Below are positions 7,746-15,846 of a stretch of 25,794 nt of DNA, one piece after another (position 1 is the stretch's first letter; each line of letters starts with the position of its first letter). Below the pieces are notes generated by a model. It saw nothing but the letters and a program-made list of their open reading frames with translations. It had not been told where the DNA came from and made no database searches. The stretch is from Streptococcus mitis (GTDB taxonomy: Bacteria > Bacillota > Bacilli > Lactobacillales > Streptococcaceae), in contig NZ_WIJP01000019.1 of assembly GCF_009496155.1 (NCBI RefSeq), positions 1 through 25,794 of the forward strand, in the 5' to 3' direction. The position numbers and the translations under genes are program-made.

Positions 7746-8369
7746 ATGTTAAATGAAATAAGAAATTATCTAGAATTTGCTGGTTTGCAGTACCGTAATC
7801 CTGATAAAGCAGGAGAAGAGCGAGAAAAAATGCTGGCATTCCGCCACAAAGGTCAAGAGGCCCGAAAGGCTTTTACAGAATTGGCCAAAGCTTTCCAAGC
7901 AAGCCATCCAGAATGGCAACTCCAACAGACTAGCCAGTGGATGAATCAGGCCCAGCGTTTGCGACCACATTTCTGGGTCTATCTACAGAGAAACGGACAA
8001 GTGACAGAACCTATGTTGGCTTTACGTTTATATGGAAGTCCTTCTGATTTTGGAGTCTCACTAGAAGTCAGTTTTATCGAGCGTAAGAAGGATGAGCAAA
8101 CTTTAGGCAAGCAGGCCAAAGTTTTAGAAATTCCAACCGTTGAAGGGATTTATTATCTAGTCTACTCTGATGGTCAAAGTCAACGGTGGGAGGCGAACGA
8201 AGAAAATCGTCGTACTTTACGCGAGAAGTTGAGAAGTCAGGAAGTCCGTAAAGTGTTAGTTAAGGCAGATGTTTCTTTTATAGAAAATCAATCATTAGAA
8301 GTGATTTTAGAAAAATTAGATGAAGCTTATAAGCGCTTATTTCCCTACTATCAGGCAACCAGAGGATAG
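7746..8369 (+). CDS. Conserved hypothetical protein of mitis-group streptococci
   Basis: 207 aa, soluble, no signal peptide or membrane segment. The N-terminal half is helical and rich in Arg/Lys/Glu/Gln. A central beta-rich part (MLALRLYGSPSDFGVSLEVSFIER) is followed by TVEGIYYLVYSDGQSQRWEA and a helical C-terminus (LEVILEKLDEAYKRLFPYY). I do not recognise a family; it occupies the place of a conserved hypothetical gene between jag and tkt in pneumococcus. Start ATG 7746 has aaggag nine bases upstream; the ATG four bases earlier (7742) closes after four codons. It has no clear promoter of its own, so it may rely on read-through of the jag terminator. Confidence 0.8.
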   Translation: MLNEIRNYLEFAGLQYRNPDKAGEEREKMLAFRHKGQEARKAFTELAKAFQASHPEWQLQQTSQWMNQAQRLRPHFWVYLQRNGQVTEPMLALRLYGSPSDFGVSLEVSFIERKKDEQTLGKQAKVLEIPTVEGIYYLVYSDGQSQRWEANEENRRTLREKLRSQEVRKVLVKADVSFIENQSLEVILEKLDEAYKRLFPYYQATRG

Positions 8370-8404
8370 AAAGTAGAAGACTTATCTAGCATCGAATTGT
8401 TTAA

Positions 8405-8433
8405 TTGCTATTCTATGTATTTTTTCATATAAT
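8405..8433 (+). promoter_or_regulatory. tkt promoter
   Basis: TTGCTA (8405-8410), 17-bp spacer, TATAAT (8428-8433). A second, weaker TGATACAAT extended -10 lies at 8450-8458. Confidence 0.7.
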
Positions 8434-8485
8434 AGTAAAATAGAATGTGTGATACAATCATCACTTCAAATAGAAAGGAAATTCT

Positions 8486-10462
8486 ATGTCAAATCTATCT
8501 GTTAATGCAATTCGTTTCCTAGGTATTGACGCCATTAATAAAGCCAACTCAGGTCACCCAGGTGTGGTTATGGGAGCGGCTCCAATGGCTTACAGCCTCT
8601 TTACAAAACAACTTCGTATCAATCCAGCTCAACCAAACTGGATTAACCGTGACCGCTTTATTCTTTCAGCTGGTCATGGTTCAATGCTTCTTTATGCCCT
8701 TCTTCACCTTTCTGGTTTTGAAGATGTCAGCATGGATGAAATCAAGAGCTTCCGCCAATGGGGTTCAAAAACACCAGGTCACCCAGAATTTGGCCATACA
8801 GCAGGGATTGATGCTACAACAGGTCCTCTAGGTCAAGGGATTTCAACTGCCACTGGTTTTGCCCAAGCAGAACGTTTCTTGGCAGCCAAATATAACCGAG
8901 AAGGCTACAATATCTTTGACCACTATACTTATGTTATCTGTGGAGACGGAGATTTGATGGAAGGTGTCTCAAGCGAGGCGGCTTCATATGCAGGCTTGCA
9001 AAAACTAGACAAGTTAGTTGTTCTTTATGATTCAAATGACATCAACTTGGATGGAGAGACAAAGGATTCCTTTACAGAAAGTGTTCGTGACCGTTACAAT
9101 GCCTACGGTTGGCATACTGCCTTGGTAGAAGATGGAACAGACTTGGAAGCCATCCATGCTGCTATCGAAACGGCTAAAGCTTCAGGTAAGCCATCTTTGA
9201 TTGAAGTGAAGACTGTCATTGGATACGGTTCTCCAAACAAACAAGGAACTAATGCTGTACACGGTGCTCCTCTCGGCGCAGATGAAACTGCAGCAACTCG
9301 TCAAGCCCTTGGTTGGGACTACGAACCATTTGAAATCCCAGAACAAGTATATGCTGATTTCAAAGAACATGTTGCAGACCGTGGTGCATCAGCTTATCAA
9401 GCTTGGACAAAATTGGTTGCTGATTATAAAGAATCGCATCCAGAATTGGCTGCAGAAGTAGAAGCCATCATCGACGGACGTGATCCAGTTGAAGTGGCTC
9501 CAGCGGACTTCCCTGCTTTAGAAAATGGCTTCTCTCAAGCAACTCGTAACTCGAGTCAGGATGCTTTGAACGTTGTGGCTGCTAAGTTGCCAACTTTCTT
9601 GGGTGGATCAGCTGACCTTGCTCACTCAAACATGACTTATATCAAGACTGACGGACTTCAAGACGATGCCAATCGCTTGAACCGTAACATTCAGTTTGGT
9701 GTTCGTGAATTTGCTATGGGGACTATCTTGAACGGGATGGCACTTCACGGTGGACTTCGTGTTTACGGTGGAACTTTCTTCGTCTTCTCTGACTATGTGA
9801 AGGCAGCTGTTCGCTTGTCAGCCTTACAAGGACTTCCTGTGACTTATGTCTTTACCCACGATTCTATTGCAGTTGGGGAAGATGGGCCAACTCACGAACC
9901 AGTTGAGCACTTAGCAGGTCTTCGTGCCATGCCAAATCTAAATGTTTTCCGTCCAGCAGATGCGCGTGAAACGCAAGCAGCTTGGTACCTTGCAGTGACA
10001 AGTGAGAAAACACCAACTGCCCTTGTCTTGACCCGTCAAAACTTGACTGTTGAAGAGGGAACAGACTTCGACAAGGTTGCTAAAGGTGCTTATGTTGTCT
10101 ATGAAAATGCAGCAGACTTTGATACCATCTTGATTGCGACAGGTTCAGAGGTCAATCTTGCTGTCTCAGCTGCTAAAGAATTGGCTAGTCAAGGTGCAAA
10201 AGTCCGCGTAGTCAGCATGCCATCTACAGATGTCTTTGATAAACAAGATGCAGCATACAAGGAAGAAATTCTTCCAAATGCAGTTCGTCGTCGTGTTGCA
10301 GTTGAAATGGGTGCAAGTCAAAACTGGTACAAATATGTTGGACTAGATGGTGCCGTTCTTGGTATTGATACCTTTGGAGCCTCTGCTCCAGCACCAAAAG
10401 TATTGGCAGAATATGGCTTTACTGTAGAAAATCTTGTAAAAGTTGTTCAAAACTTGAAATAA
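8486..10462 (+). CDS. tkt: Transketolase
   Basis: 658 aa, full length for the family. It transfers two-carbon ketol units between sugar phosphates in the non-oxidative pentose phosphate pathway, using thiamine diphosphate and a divalent metal. Visible motifs: N-terminal [23 protein letters not shown], the ThDP-binding [27 protein letters not shown], the pyrimidine-domain FGVREFAMG, and [28 protein letters not shown]. The pneumococcal orthologue is also called recP. Start ATG 8486 follows aaaggaaa. In pneumococcus I recall the ascorbate PTS (ula) genes next to it; here only 116 bp separate it from the conserved hypothetical. Confidence 0.97.
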   Translation: MSNLSVNAIRFLGIDAINKANSGHPGVVMGAAPMAYSLFTKQLRINPAQPNWINRDRFILSAGHGSMLLYALLHLSGFEDVSMDEIKSFRQWGSKTPGHPEFGHTAGIDATTGPLGQGISTATGFAQAERFLAAKYNREGYNIFDHYTYVICGDGDLMEGVSSEAASYAGLQKLDKLVVLYDSNDINLDGETKDSFTESVRDRYNAYGWHTALVEDGTDLEAIHAAIETAKASGKPSLIEVKTVIGYGSPNKQGTNAVHGAPLGADETAATRQALGWDYEPFEIPEQVYADFKEHVADRGASAYQAWTKLVADYKESHPELAAEVEAIIDGRDPVEVAPADFPALENGFSQATRNSSQDALNVVAAKLPTFLGGSADLAHSNMTYIKTDGLQDDANRLNRNIQFGVREFAMGTILNGMALHGGLRVYGGTFFVFSDYVKAAVRLSALQGLPVTYVFTHDSIAVGEDGPTHEPVEHLAGLRAMPNLNVFRPADARETQAAWYLAVTSEKTPTALVLTRQNLTVEEGTDFDKVAKGAYVVYENAADFDTILIATGSEVNLAVSAAKELASQGAKVRVVSMPSTDVFDKQDAAYKEEILPNAVRRRVAVEMGASQNWYKYVGLDGAVLGIDTFGASAPAPKVLAEYGFTVENLVKVVQNLK

Positions 10463-10468
10463 TTCTAG

Positions 10469-10496
10469 AAATCAGAGCGTAAGCTCTGGTTTTTCT
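10469..10496 (+). terminator. Rho-independent terminator after tkt
   Basis: 10-pair stem 10469-10478 / 10483-10492 (one G-U), tetraloop gtaa, T tract to 10494. Confidence 0.9.
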
Positions 10497-10519
10497 TACT
10501 AGAAAAGCAAGGTACAATC

Positions 10520-10548
10520 TTGTAAAAGTAGCTGAAATTTGATATAGT
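10520..10548 (+). promoter_or_regulatory. yajC promoter
   Basis: TTGTAA (10520-10525), 17-bp spacer, TATAGT (10543-10548) with upstream TGa. Confidence 0.65.
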
Positions 10549-10578
10549 AGTCCTATGTAAAAGACAAAGGAGAAACTA

Positions 10579-10878
10579 ATGAATCCAAATTATACATTTT
10601 TAATCATGCTAGCCCTTATGGTGGGCTTGATGTTCTTTACGCAACGCTCTCAAAAGAAACAAGCACAAAAACGTATGGAAAGCTTAAATAAACTGCAAAA
10701 AGGCTATGAAGTGATTACAATCGGTGGACTTTATGGAACAGTAGATGAAGTAGATACTGAGAAGGGAACAATTGTTCTTGATGTAGATGGAGTTTACTTG
10801 ACTTTTGAACTAGCTGCTATCAAAACAGTATTACCGCTGAAAGAAACAGCTTCACTCGAAGGCGCAATTGAAAAATAA
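10579..10878 (+). CDS. yajC: Preprotein translocase accessory subunit YajC
   Basis: A 99-aa membrane protein. A single N-terminal transmembrane segment (YTFLIMLALMVGLMFF, residues 4-19) leads to the family signature QRSQKKQAQKRMESLNKLQKGYEVITIGGLYGTV, where the basic stretch keeps the C-terminal domain in the cytoplasm. YajC associates with SecDF/YidC in other bacteria, but streptococci lack SecDF, so its role here is less clear. Start ATG 10579 follows aaaggagaa. The gene has its own promoter and a terminator. Confidence 0.93.
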   Translation: MNPNYTFLIMLALMVGLMFFTQRSQKKQAQKRMESLNKLQKGYEVITIGGLYGTVDEVDTEKGTIVLDVDGVYLTFELAAIKTVLPLKETASLEGAIEK

Positions 10879-10879
10879 G

Positions 10880-10904
10880 ACGGGATTACTAACTCCCGTT
10901 TTTC
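10880..10904 (+). terminator. Rho-independent terminator after yajC
   Basis: acggga / tcccgt stem (10880-10885 / 10894-10899), 8-nt loop, then a T run. No separate promoter is seen before the next gene, so partial read-through is likely. Confidence 0.75.
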
Positions 10905-10924
10905 TATAAAAGAAAGGAAATGGG

Positions 10925-11368
10925 ATGAAAAAACTAGTCTTTGTCTGTCTGGGAAATATTTGCCGTAGCCCTATGGCTGAGTTTGTTATGAAATCGATGA
11001 CAGATAACTATGAAATCCAAAGTCGAGCGACTTCCTCTTGGGAGCATGGCAATCCGATTCATAAGGGAACTCAAGGGATTTTTCAAGAGTATGAGATTCC
11101 TTATGAAAAAGGCAAGACATCGCTTCAGATTAGTAAGGAAGATTTTGAAGCCTTTGATTATATTATCGGGATGGACGCTTCAAATGTTTCTGACTTACGT
11201 CAGATGTGTCCAGCAGACTGTCAAGATAAGATTTACTCATTTGCATCTGAAAGCGTTCCAGATCCTTGGTATACAGGAGATTTTGAAGAAACTTATCAGC
11301 GTGTTCAAGAGGGTTGTCAAGCTTGGTTAGAACGTTTAGAAAAGGAGAGTGAAGATGGAAAATCTTAA
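10925..11368 (+). CDS. Low-molecular-weight protein-tyrosine phosphatase
   Basis: 147 aa. The N-terminal P-loop CLGNICRS (C8-x5-R14-S) holds the nucleophilic Cys and phosphate-binding Arg, and the general acid sits in VPDPWYTG (Asp113). That is the complete LMW-PTP active site. It is expected to remove phosphate from tyrosine-phosphorylated proteins. It is distinct from the PHP-type phosphatase CpsB of capsule loci, and there is no capsule or tyrosine kinase gene nearby. ATG 10925 follows aaaggaaatggg. The 3' end overlaps the MORN gene by 14 bp, indicating translational coupling of the two. Confidence 0.93.
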   Translation: MKKLVFVCLGNICRSPMAEFVMKSMTDNYEIQSRATSSWEHGNPIHKGTQGIFQEYEIPYEKGKTSLQISKEDFEAFDYIIGMDASNVSDLRQMCPADCQDKIYSFASESVPDPWYTGDFEETYQRVQEGCQAWLERLEKESEDGKS

Positions 11369-11765
11369 GAATTTTTACGAAAAGTATCGTGTCTATCTGA
11401 CTCGTCCACGTTTAGAGCTTTTAGCAGTAGTTGTCATTGTTTTCTGTGCTGTACTCGTCTTTTTTCTAAATATTCCTGGAAAAGGTGTTCTAAAGCTTGA
11501 TAATGGAACAATTGTTTACGAGGGCAGTCTTGTCCGTGGTAAAATGAATGGCCAAGGCACCATTACCTTCCAAAATGGAGACCAATATACAGGTGGTTTC
11601 AATAATGGAGCCTTCAATGGAAAAGGTACTTTTCAATCTAAAGAAGGTTGGACCTACGAAGGTGATTTTGTAAATGGTCAGGCTGAAGGAAAAGGAAAAC
11701 TAACAACAGAACAAGAAGTTGTTTATGAAGGGACTTTTAAACAAGGCGTTTTTCAACAAAAATAA
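11355..11765 (+). CDS. MORN-repeat protein with N-terminal membrane anchor
   Basis: 136 aa from ATG 11355. A GTG six bases upstream is in frame, but only the ATG has correct spacing (7 nt) from aaaggag. One transmembrane segment (LLAVVVIVFCAVLVFFLNI, ~20-38) precedes three to four MORN motifs of the form Y.G.......G.G.. (YEGSLVRGKMNGQGTI, YTGGFNNGAFNGKGTF, YEGDFVNGQAEGKGKL, YEGTFKQG). MORN repeats are beta-hairpin strips implicated in membrane or protein contacts. The repeats are probably extracytoplasmic, with Lys/Arg at the inner side. It overlaps the upstream phosphatase gene, so the two may act together; the function is unknown. Confidence 0.85.
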   Translation: MENLKNFYEKYRVYLTRPRLELLAVVVIVFCAVLVFFLNIPGKGVLKLDNGTIVYEGSLVRGKMNGQGTITFQNGDQYTGGFNNGAFNGKGTFQSKEGWTYEGDFVNGQAEGKGKLTTEQEVVYEGTFKQGVFQQK

Positions 11766-11767
11766 GG

Positions 11768-11790
11768 CCTCCTTATCAAAGGAGGTATTG
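11768..11790 (+). terminator. Terminator-like hairpin after the MORN gene
   Basis: cctcctt / aaggagg, 7-bp stem with loop atca (11768-11785), followed by the modest T-rich tattgtta. Confidence 0.6.
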
Positions 11791-11803
11791 TTAGAATCTT
11801 TAA

Positions 11804-11815
11804 GTAAGCGCTTAC
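11804..11815. promoter_or_regulatory. cre-like palindrome upstream of adhE
   Basis: GTAAGCGCTTAC is a perfect 12-bp palindrome with the CG-centred core of cre sites. Two positions outside the core depart from the longer consensus. It is ~165 bp upstream of the adhE -35. Confidence 0.5.
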
Positions 11816-11856
11816 CCATAAATCCTTTTCTTTTCAAGTCTCTCTTCCAATCAAGT

Positions 11857-11975
11857 TTGTGAAATAAAAAATTTTTGAAATAAATTTCACAAACTATAAA
11901 GAAAAAGGCTAATAAGCAAAGATAATGATAAATATTTCACAAGGAACTAAAAATTCTTTGTGAAATGTTTATGAA
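11857..11975. promoter_or_regulatory. Cluster of Rex-like half-sites upstream of adhE
   Basis: Four exact TTGTGAA / TTCACAA half-sites occur: TTGTGAA at 11857-11863 and 11958-11964, TTCACAA at 11886-11892 and 11936-11942. The last two pair with degraded partner halves at the Rex spacing of 4 nt (ATGATAA-N4-TTCACAA at 11925-11942, TTGTGAA-N4-TTATGAA at 11958-11975). Rex is the NADH/NAD redox repressor that commonly controls adhE. The two inner sites also form a 13-pair hairpin (11934-11946 / 11954-11966). The 11958-11975 site ends 4 bp before the -35. Confidence 0.6.
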
Positions 11976-11979
11976 ACTG

Positions 11980-12008
11980 TTTACAAAACATAAAAAAAGA
12001 GTTATAAT
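11980..12008 (+). promoter_or_regulatory. adhE promoter
   Basis: TTTACA (11980-11985), 17-bp spacer, TATAAT (12003-12008). ATGAAACTGTTTACA (11971-11985) over the -35 matches the loose cre consensus but for one core base. Confidence 0.8.
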
Positions 12009-12063
12009 AAACTTGTGAAAAAATTAACAAAGGATAAAATCCTTAAAGGCTATGGAGGATAAT

Positions 12064-14715
12064 ATGGCTGATAAAAAAACTGTTACACCTGAGCAAAAAC
12101 AACTCGCTGCTGAAAAGCATGTTGATGGATTGGTGCAAAAAGCTCTAGTTGCCCTTGAAGAAATGCGCAAGTTGAACCAAGAACAAGTTGACTACATCGT
12201 AGCGAAAGCTTCAGTTGCAGCTCTTGATGCGCACGGTATCCTAGCACAGCATGCAATTGAAGAAACTGGTCGTGGTGTATTTGAAGACAAGGCGACAAAA
12301 AACCTTTTTGCCTGTGAACATGTTGTGAATAACATGCGCGGAGTTAAAACTGTCGGGGTTATCGATGATGATCCTGTTACAGGATTGACTAAAATTGCAG
12401 AACCTGTCGGTGTTGTGTGTGGTGTCACTCCAACAACAAACCCAACATCAACAGCAATTTTCAAATCATTGATTGCTTTGAAAACACGTAATCCAATCGT
12501 GTTTGCCTTCCACCCATCAGCTCAAGAATCATCAGCCCACGCAGCACAAATCGTTCGTGATGCCGCTATCGCAGCTGGAGCGCCTGAAAACTGTGTTCAA
12601 TGGATTACAGAGCCATCTATGGAAGCAACTGGAGCGCTTATGAACCACGAAGGTGTTGCTACTATCCTTGCAACTGGTGGTAATGCCATGGTTAAAGCGG
12701 CATATTCATGTGGTAAACCAGCTCTTGGGGTAGGTGCCGGAAACGTTCCTGCCTATGTAGAAAAATCTGCTGACCTTCGTCAAGCTGCCCATGACATCGT
12801 TATGTCTAAATCATTTGATAATGGGATGGTCTGTGCATCAGAACAAGCAGTTATCATTGATAAAGAAGTGTACGACGAATTTGTAGAAGAATTCAAATCA
12901 TACCACACTTACTTTGTAAATAAAAAAGAAAAAGCACTTCTTGAAGAATTCTGTTTTGGTGTGAAAGCAAACAGCAAAAACTGTGCTGGTGCTAAACTAA
13001 ATGCAAACATTGTTGGTAAACCAGCAGCATGGATTGCAGAACAAGCAGGATTCAGTGTTCCAGAAGGAACAAACATCTTGGCTGCAGAATGTGAGGAAGT
13101 AGGGCCAAAAGAACCATTGACTCGTGAAAAATTGTCACCAGTTATTGCTGTCCTAAAAGCTGAAGATACAGAAGATGGTCTTACAAAAGCTCGTCAAATG
13201 GTTGAGTTTAACGGACTTGGTCACTCAGCAGCTATCCATACCAAAGATGAAGCTCTTGCTAAACGCTTTGGTACAGAAATCAAAGCTATGCGTATTATCT
13301 GGAACTCTCCATCTACTTTCGGTGGTATCGGTGACGTTTACAATGCCTTCATCCCATCATTGACACTTGGATGTGGTTCATACGGACGTAATTCAGTTGG
13401 TGATAACGTGAGTGCTATTAACCTCCTAAACATCAAGAAAGTAGGGAAACGTAGAAATAATATGCAATGGTTTAAAGTTCCTTCAAAAATTTACTTCGAA
13501 CGCAATTCTATCCAATACCTTCAAACATGTGAAGATATTGAACGCGTTTTGATTGTTACAGACAAATCAATCGAAAAACTCGGTTTCGTTCAACGTGTTA
13601 TCGACCAATTGAACGCACGTAGCAACCGTGTAACTGTCCAAGTCTTCTCAGATGTTGAACCAGATCCAGACATCACAACTGTAGAACGTGGTGCTGAGGT
13701 TATGAAAGCATTTGAACCAGACACAATCATTGCTCTTGGTGGTGGTTCTCCAATGGACGCGGCGAAAGTAATGTGGCTCTTCTACGAACAACCAGAAATC
13801 GACTTCCGTGACTTGGTTCAAAAATTCATGGACATCCGTAAACGCGCCTTCCGCTTCCCATCACTTGGTAAGAAAGCGAAGTACATCGGTATCCCAACAA
13901 CTTCAGGTACTGGTTCAGAAGTAACACCATTTGCCGTTATCTCTGATAAGAAAAACAACCGCAAATACCCATTGGCTGACTACTCATTGACACCGACTAT
14001 TGCGATTGTTGACCCTGCTTTGGTTGAATCAGTTCCAGACTTTATCGCTGCTGATACAGGTATGGACGTCTTGACACACGCGACTGAAGCCTATACTTCA
14101 AACTTTGCTAACGACTATACAGACGGTATCGCCCTTCAAACAATCAAACTTGTTTTTGAATGGTTGGAAAAATCTGTTAAGACAGCTGACCCAGAAGCAC
14201 GTGAAAAAATGCATAATGCGTCTACAATGGCTGGTATGGCCTTCGCCAATGCCTTCCTTGGTATGAGCCACTCAATGGCTCACAAGATTGGTGGTGTTCA
14301 CCACACTGTTCACGGCCGTACTAATGCTATCTTGCTTCCATATGTTATCCGTTACAACGGAACTCGTCCATCTAAGACTACTACATGGCCTAAATACAAC
14401 TACTGGAAAGCTGATGAGAAATTCCAAGACATCGCGAAAATGCTTGGCTTGCCTCACTCAACTCCAGAAGAAGCAGTTGAAGCATACGCTAAAGCTGTTT
14501 ACGAACTTGGTGTTGCAGTAGGTATCAAGATGAACTTCAAGGATCAAGGAATTGATGAAAAAGCTTGGAAAGACAGCTTGCATGAAATTGCCTTGCTTGC
14601 TTATGAAGACCAATGTTCACCTGCAAATCCACGCTTGCCAATGGTAGCTGACATGGAAGAAATCATGGCAGATGCTTACTATGGTTATGCAGAACGTCCA
14701 GGACGTCGTAAATAA
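12064..14715 (+). CDS. adhE: Bifunctional acetaldehyde-CoA/alcohol dehydrogenase
   Basis: 883 aa from ATG 12064. The ATG at 12052 is the Shine-Dalgarno itself (ATGGAGG), so it is not the start. The N-terminal ~450 residues are a CoA-acylating aldehyde dehydrogenase with the catalytic Cys257 in DNGMVCASEQAV, and the C-terminal ~400 are an iron-dependent alcohol dehydrogenase. That half has GGGSPMDAAK nucleotide binding, IPTTSGTGSEVTPFAVI, and metal-binding His/Asp in DTGMDVLTHATEAY and GMSHSMAHKIGGVHHTVHGRTNA. It reduces acetyl-CoA to ethanol via acetaldehyde, re-oxidising two NADH, and usually forms long spirosomes. Upstream Rex-like and cre-like sites fit control by redox and carbon source. 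Monocistronic, with a strong terminator. Confidence 0.98.
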   Translation: MADKKTVTPEQKQLAAEKHVDGLVQKALVALEEMRKLNQEQVDYIVAKASVAALDAHGILAQHAIEETGRGVFEDKATKNLFACEHVVNNMRGVKTVGVIDDDPVTGLTKIAEPVGVVCGVTPTTNPTSTAIFKSLIALKTRNPIVFAFHPSAQESSAHAAQIVRDAAIAAGAPENCVQWITEPSMEATGALMNHEGVATILATGGNAMVKAAYSCGKPALGVGAGNVPAYVEKSADLRQAAHDIVMSKSFDNGMVCASEQAVIIDKEVYDEFVEEFKSYHTYFVNKKEKALLEEFCFGVKANSKNCAGAKLNANIVGKPAAWIAEQAGFSVPEGTNILAAECEEVGPKEPLTREKLSPVIAVLKAEDTEDGLTKARQMVEFNGLGHSAAIHTKDEALAKRFGTEIKAMRIIWNSPSTFGGIGDVYNAFIPSLTLGCGSYGRNSVGDNVSAINLLNIKKVGKRRNNMQWFKVPSKIYFERNSIQYLQTCEDIERVLIVTDKSIEKLGFVQRVIDQLNARSNRVTVQVFSDVEPDPDITTVERGAEVMKAFEPDTIIALGGGSPMDAAKVMWLFYEQPEIDFRDLVQKFMDIRKRAFRFPSLGKKAKYIGIPTTSGTGSEVTPFAVISDKKNNRKYPLADYSLTPTIAIVDPALVESVPDFIAADTGMDVLTHATEAYTSNFANDYTDGIALQTIKLVFEWLEKSVKTADPEAREKMHNASTMAGMAFANAFLGMSHSMAHKIGGVHHTVHGRTNAILLPYVIRYNGTRPSKTTTWPKYNYWKADEKFQDIAKMLGLPHSTPEEAVEAYAKAVYELGVAVGIKMNFKDQGIDEKAWKDSLHEIALLAYEDQCSPANPRLPMVADMEEIMADAYYGYAERPGRRK

Positions 14716-14729
14716 TCGTTTATCAGCCT

Positions 14730-14758
14730 AGAGGCAGGAATTTCCTGTCTCTTTTTTT
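14730..14758 (+). terminator. Rho-independent terminator after adhE
   Basis: 10-pair stem 14730-14739 / 14743-14752 with one G-U pair and a short loop, then seven T. Confidence 0.92.
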
Positions 14759-14785
14759 GTAATTCTATTTGAAAAATGGTATAAT
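14757..14785 (+). promoter_or_regulatory. Promoter of the ComR-like regulator gene
   Basis: TTGTAA (14757-14762), starting in the end of the adhE terminator T run, 17-bp spacer, TGG-TATAAT (extended -10, 14780-14785). No GACA-N4-TGTC operator is seen here. Confidence 0.7.
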
Positions 14786-14838
14786 AATCTCATATATTTG
14801 TTTGAAAATCAAATCTTTTATAATCATGCGAGGGGCAA

Positions 14839-15759
14839 GTGAACAAGATAAATGAGTTAGGGGATAAAGTGCGACTTTTAAGAGAGGAGAAAGGACTTAG
14901 TCGTCCAATTTTTTGCGGGGATGAGTCTGAATTATCAGTCCGTCAGCTGGTGCGGATAGAAAAAGGAGAGTTTCGCCCGACAATAAAAACACTAGAATAT
15001 ATTGCAGAACGATTAGAAATTCCGTCCTACGTCTTGATGCCAGACTATAAGGAATTACCCAAGCGTTACCAAGAATTAAAATACTTTCTTCTTCGTCATC
15101 CTGACTACGGAGACGAGGAGTTGCAGGAACAAAAGGAAGAATATTTCGATGAGATTTTTGAGAATTTTTATGATGATTTGCCACGTGATGAGAAGATGAT
15201 AGTGGATTGCCTTCAAGCTATAGATGCAGTGAGAGCGACTAGTAATTCCTTATACGGAAGTGGTGTGATTGAGGACGGTCTTCAAGACTTACTATCCAGA
15301 GATGTATATAAAGCCGAGGACTTGTTGAAACTGAGACTGTATTTCAACTGTCAGTTAATGGATGGTTTAAATGTGGGTGAGATAAAAGAATCTGAGTATG
15401 AAACCATTCTTTGTTTTCATGATAAATTAAGTTCTCAGGTTGATAAGATAGAGTTCGATTGTTTGGACTTACTTAGAGATTCCTTGTTAGCTTCTTTAGC
15501 TTGTATAGAAATTATGGGGCTGTTTCATTATTTTAAGAGGGCAGTCGAGACCTTAAATAAAATAGGACAAAAAACACGAGATTTTCAAAAACAACCGATT
15601 GTCTTGATGGTCGAATGGAAATATTATATTCAGATGGATTATGATACAGCCAAACAAAAGTATGAAGAAGCAAAAATGATGGCGAGGATGTTTGGTAATG
15701 AGAAGTTAATCGTTAGTTTAGATAAGGAATGGAGCGAAGACTTAGAAAGGTATTGTTAA
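14839..15759 (+). CDS. ComR-like peptide-responsive transcriptional regulator (Rgg/PlcR superfamily)
   Basis: 306 aa. The N-terminal XRE helix-turn-helix (residues ~6-68) has LGDKVRLLREEKGLSRP and the segment ELSVRQLVRIEKGEFRPT (31-48). The latter closely resembles the ComR segment ELTVRQLIRIEKGESLP. The remaining ~230 residues are helical, TPR-like (..AKQKYEEAKMMARMFGNEKL.. near the end), the pheromone-binding domain of this superfamily. Start is GTG 14839 after gagggg, slightly close; no ATG fits. A GACA-N4-TGTC box and a WW-containing micro-ORF follow directly, which together suggest a ComRS-like activator-pheromone pair. Because mitis-group competence uses ComCDE, this is more likely a paralogue controlling the downstream peptide genes. 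TprA-like regulators are related, so a Phr-type partner is the main alternative. Confidence 0.85.
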   Translation: MNKINELGDKVRLLREEKGLSRPIFCGDESELSVRQLVRIEKGEFRPTIKTLEYIAERLEIPSYVLMPDYKELPKRYQELKYFLLRHPDYGDEELQEQKEEYFDEIFENFYDDLPRDEKMIVDCLQAIDAVRATSNSLYGSGVIEDGLQDLLSRDVYKAEDLLKLRLYFNCQLMDGLNVGEIKESEYETILCFHDKLSSQVDKIEFDCLDLLRDSLLASLACIEIMGLFHYFKRAVETLNKIGQKTRDFQKQPIVLMVEWKYYIQMDYDTAKQKYEEAKMMARMFGNEKLIVSLDKEWSEDLERYC

Positions 15760-15771
15760 ATGCTTTATAGG

Positions 15772-15808
15772 AGTGACATTTCTGTCATTGGGGAAATGTC
15801 ACTTTTTT
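15772..15808 (+). terminator. Rho-independent terminator of the regulator gene
   Basis: 12-pair stem 15772-15783 / 15792-15803 (one G-U), 8-nt loop, T run 15803-15808. The left arm contains the first part of the operator described in the overlapping entry. Confidence 0.9.
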
Positions 15809-15816
15809 GTTAAAAT
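15774..15816 (+). promoter_or_regulatory. ComR-box-like operator and activator-dependent promoter
   Basis: TGACATTTCTGTCA (15774-15787) is a 5+5 bp inverted repeat containing the exact ComR-box core GACA-N4-TGTC (15775-15786). The -10 is TGTTAAAAT, extended (hexamer 15811-15816), 24 bp after the box. The matching -35 at 17-bp spacing is a poor TTGGGG (15788-15793), abutting the box as for an activator site, and a T-tract lies between, as at known ComR targets. CATAAT (15822-15827) is an alternative -10. Transcription would start near 15823, about 24 nt before the micro-ORF. Confidence 0.7.
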
Positions 15817-15846
15817 GGATTCATAATAAAGAGAAAGGAATTTACT

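Noticed and set aside
12052..12063. ATG 12052 as the adhE start
   Set aside because: That ATG is part of the Shine-Dalgarno ATGGAGG for ATG 12064, which gives the usual 883-aa protein.
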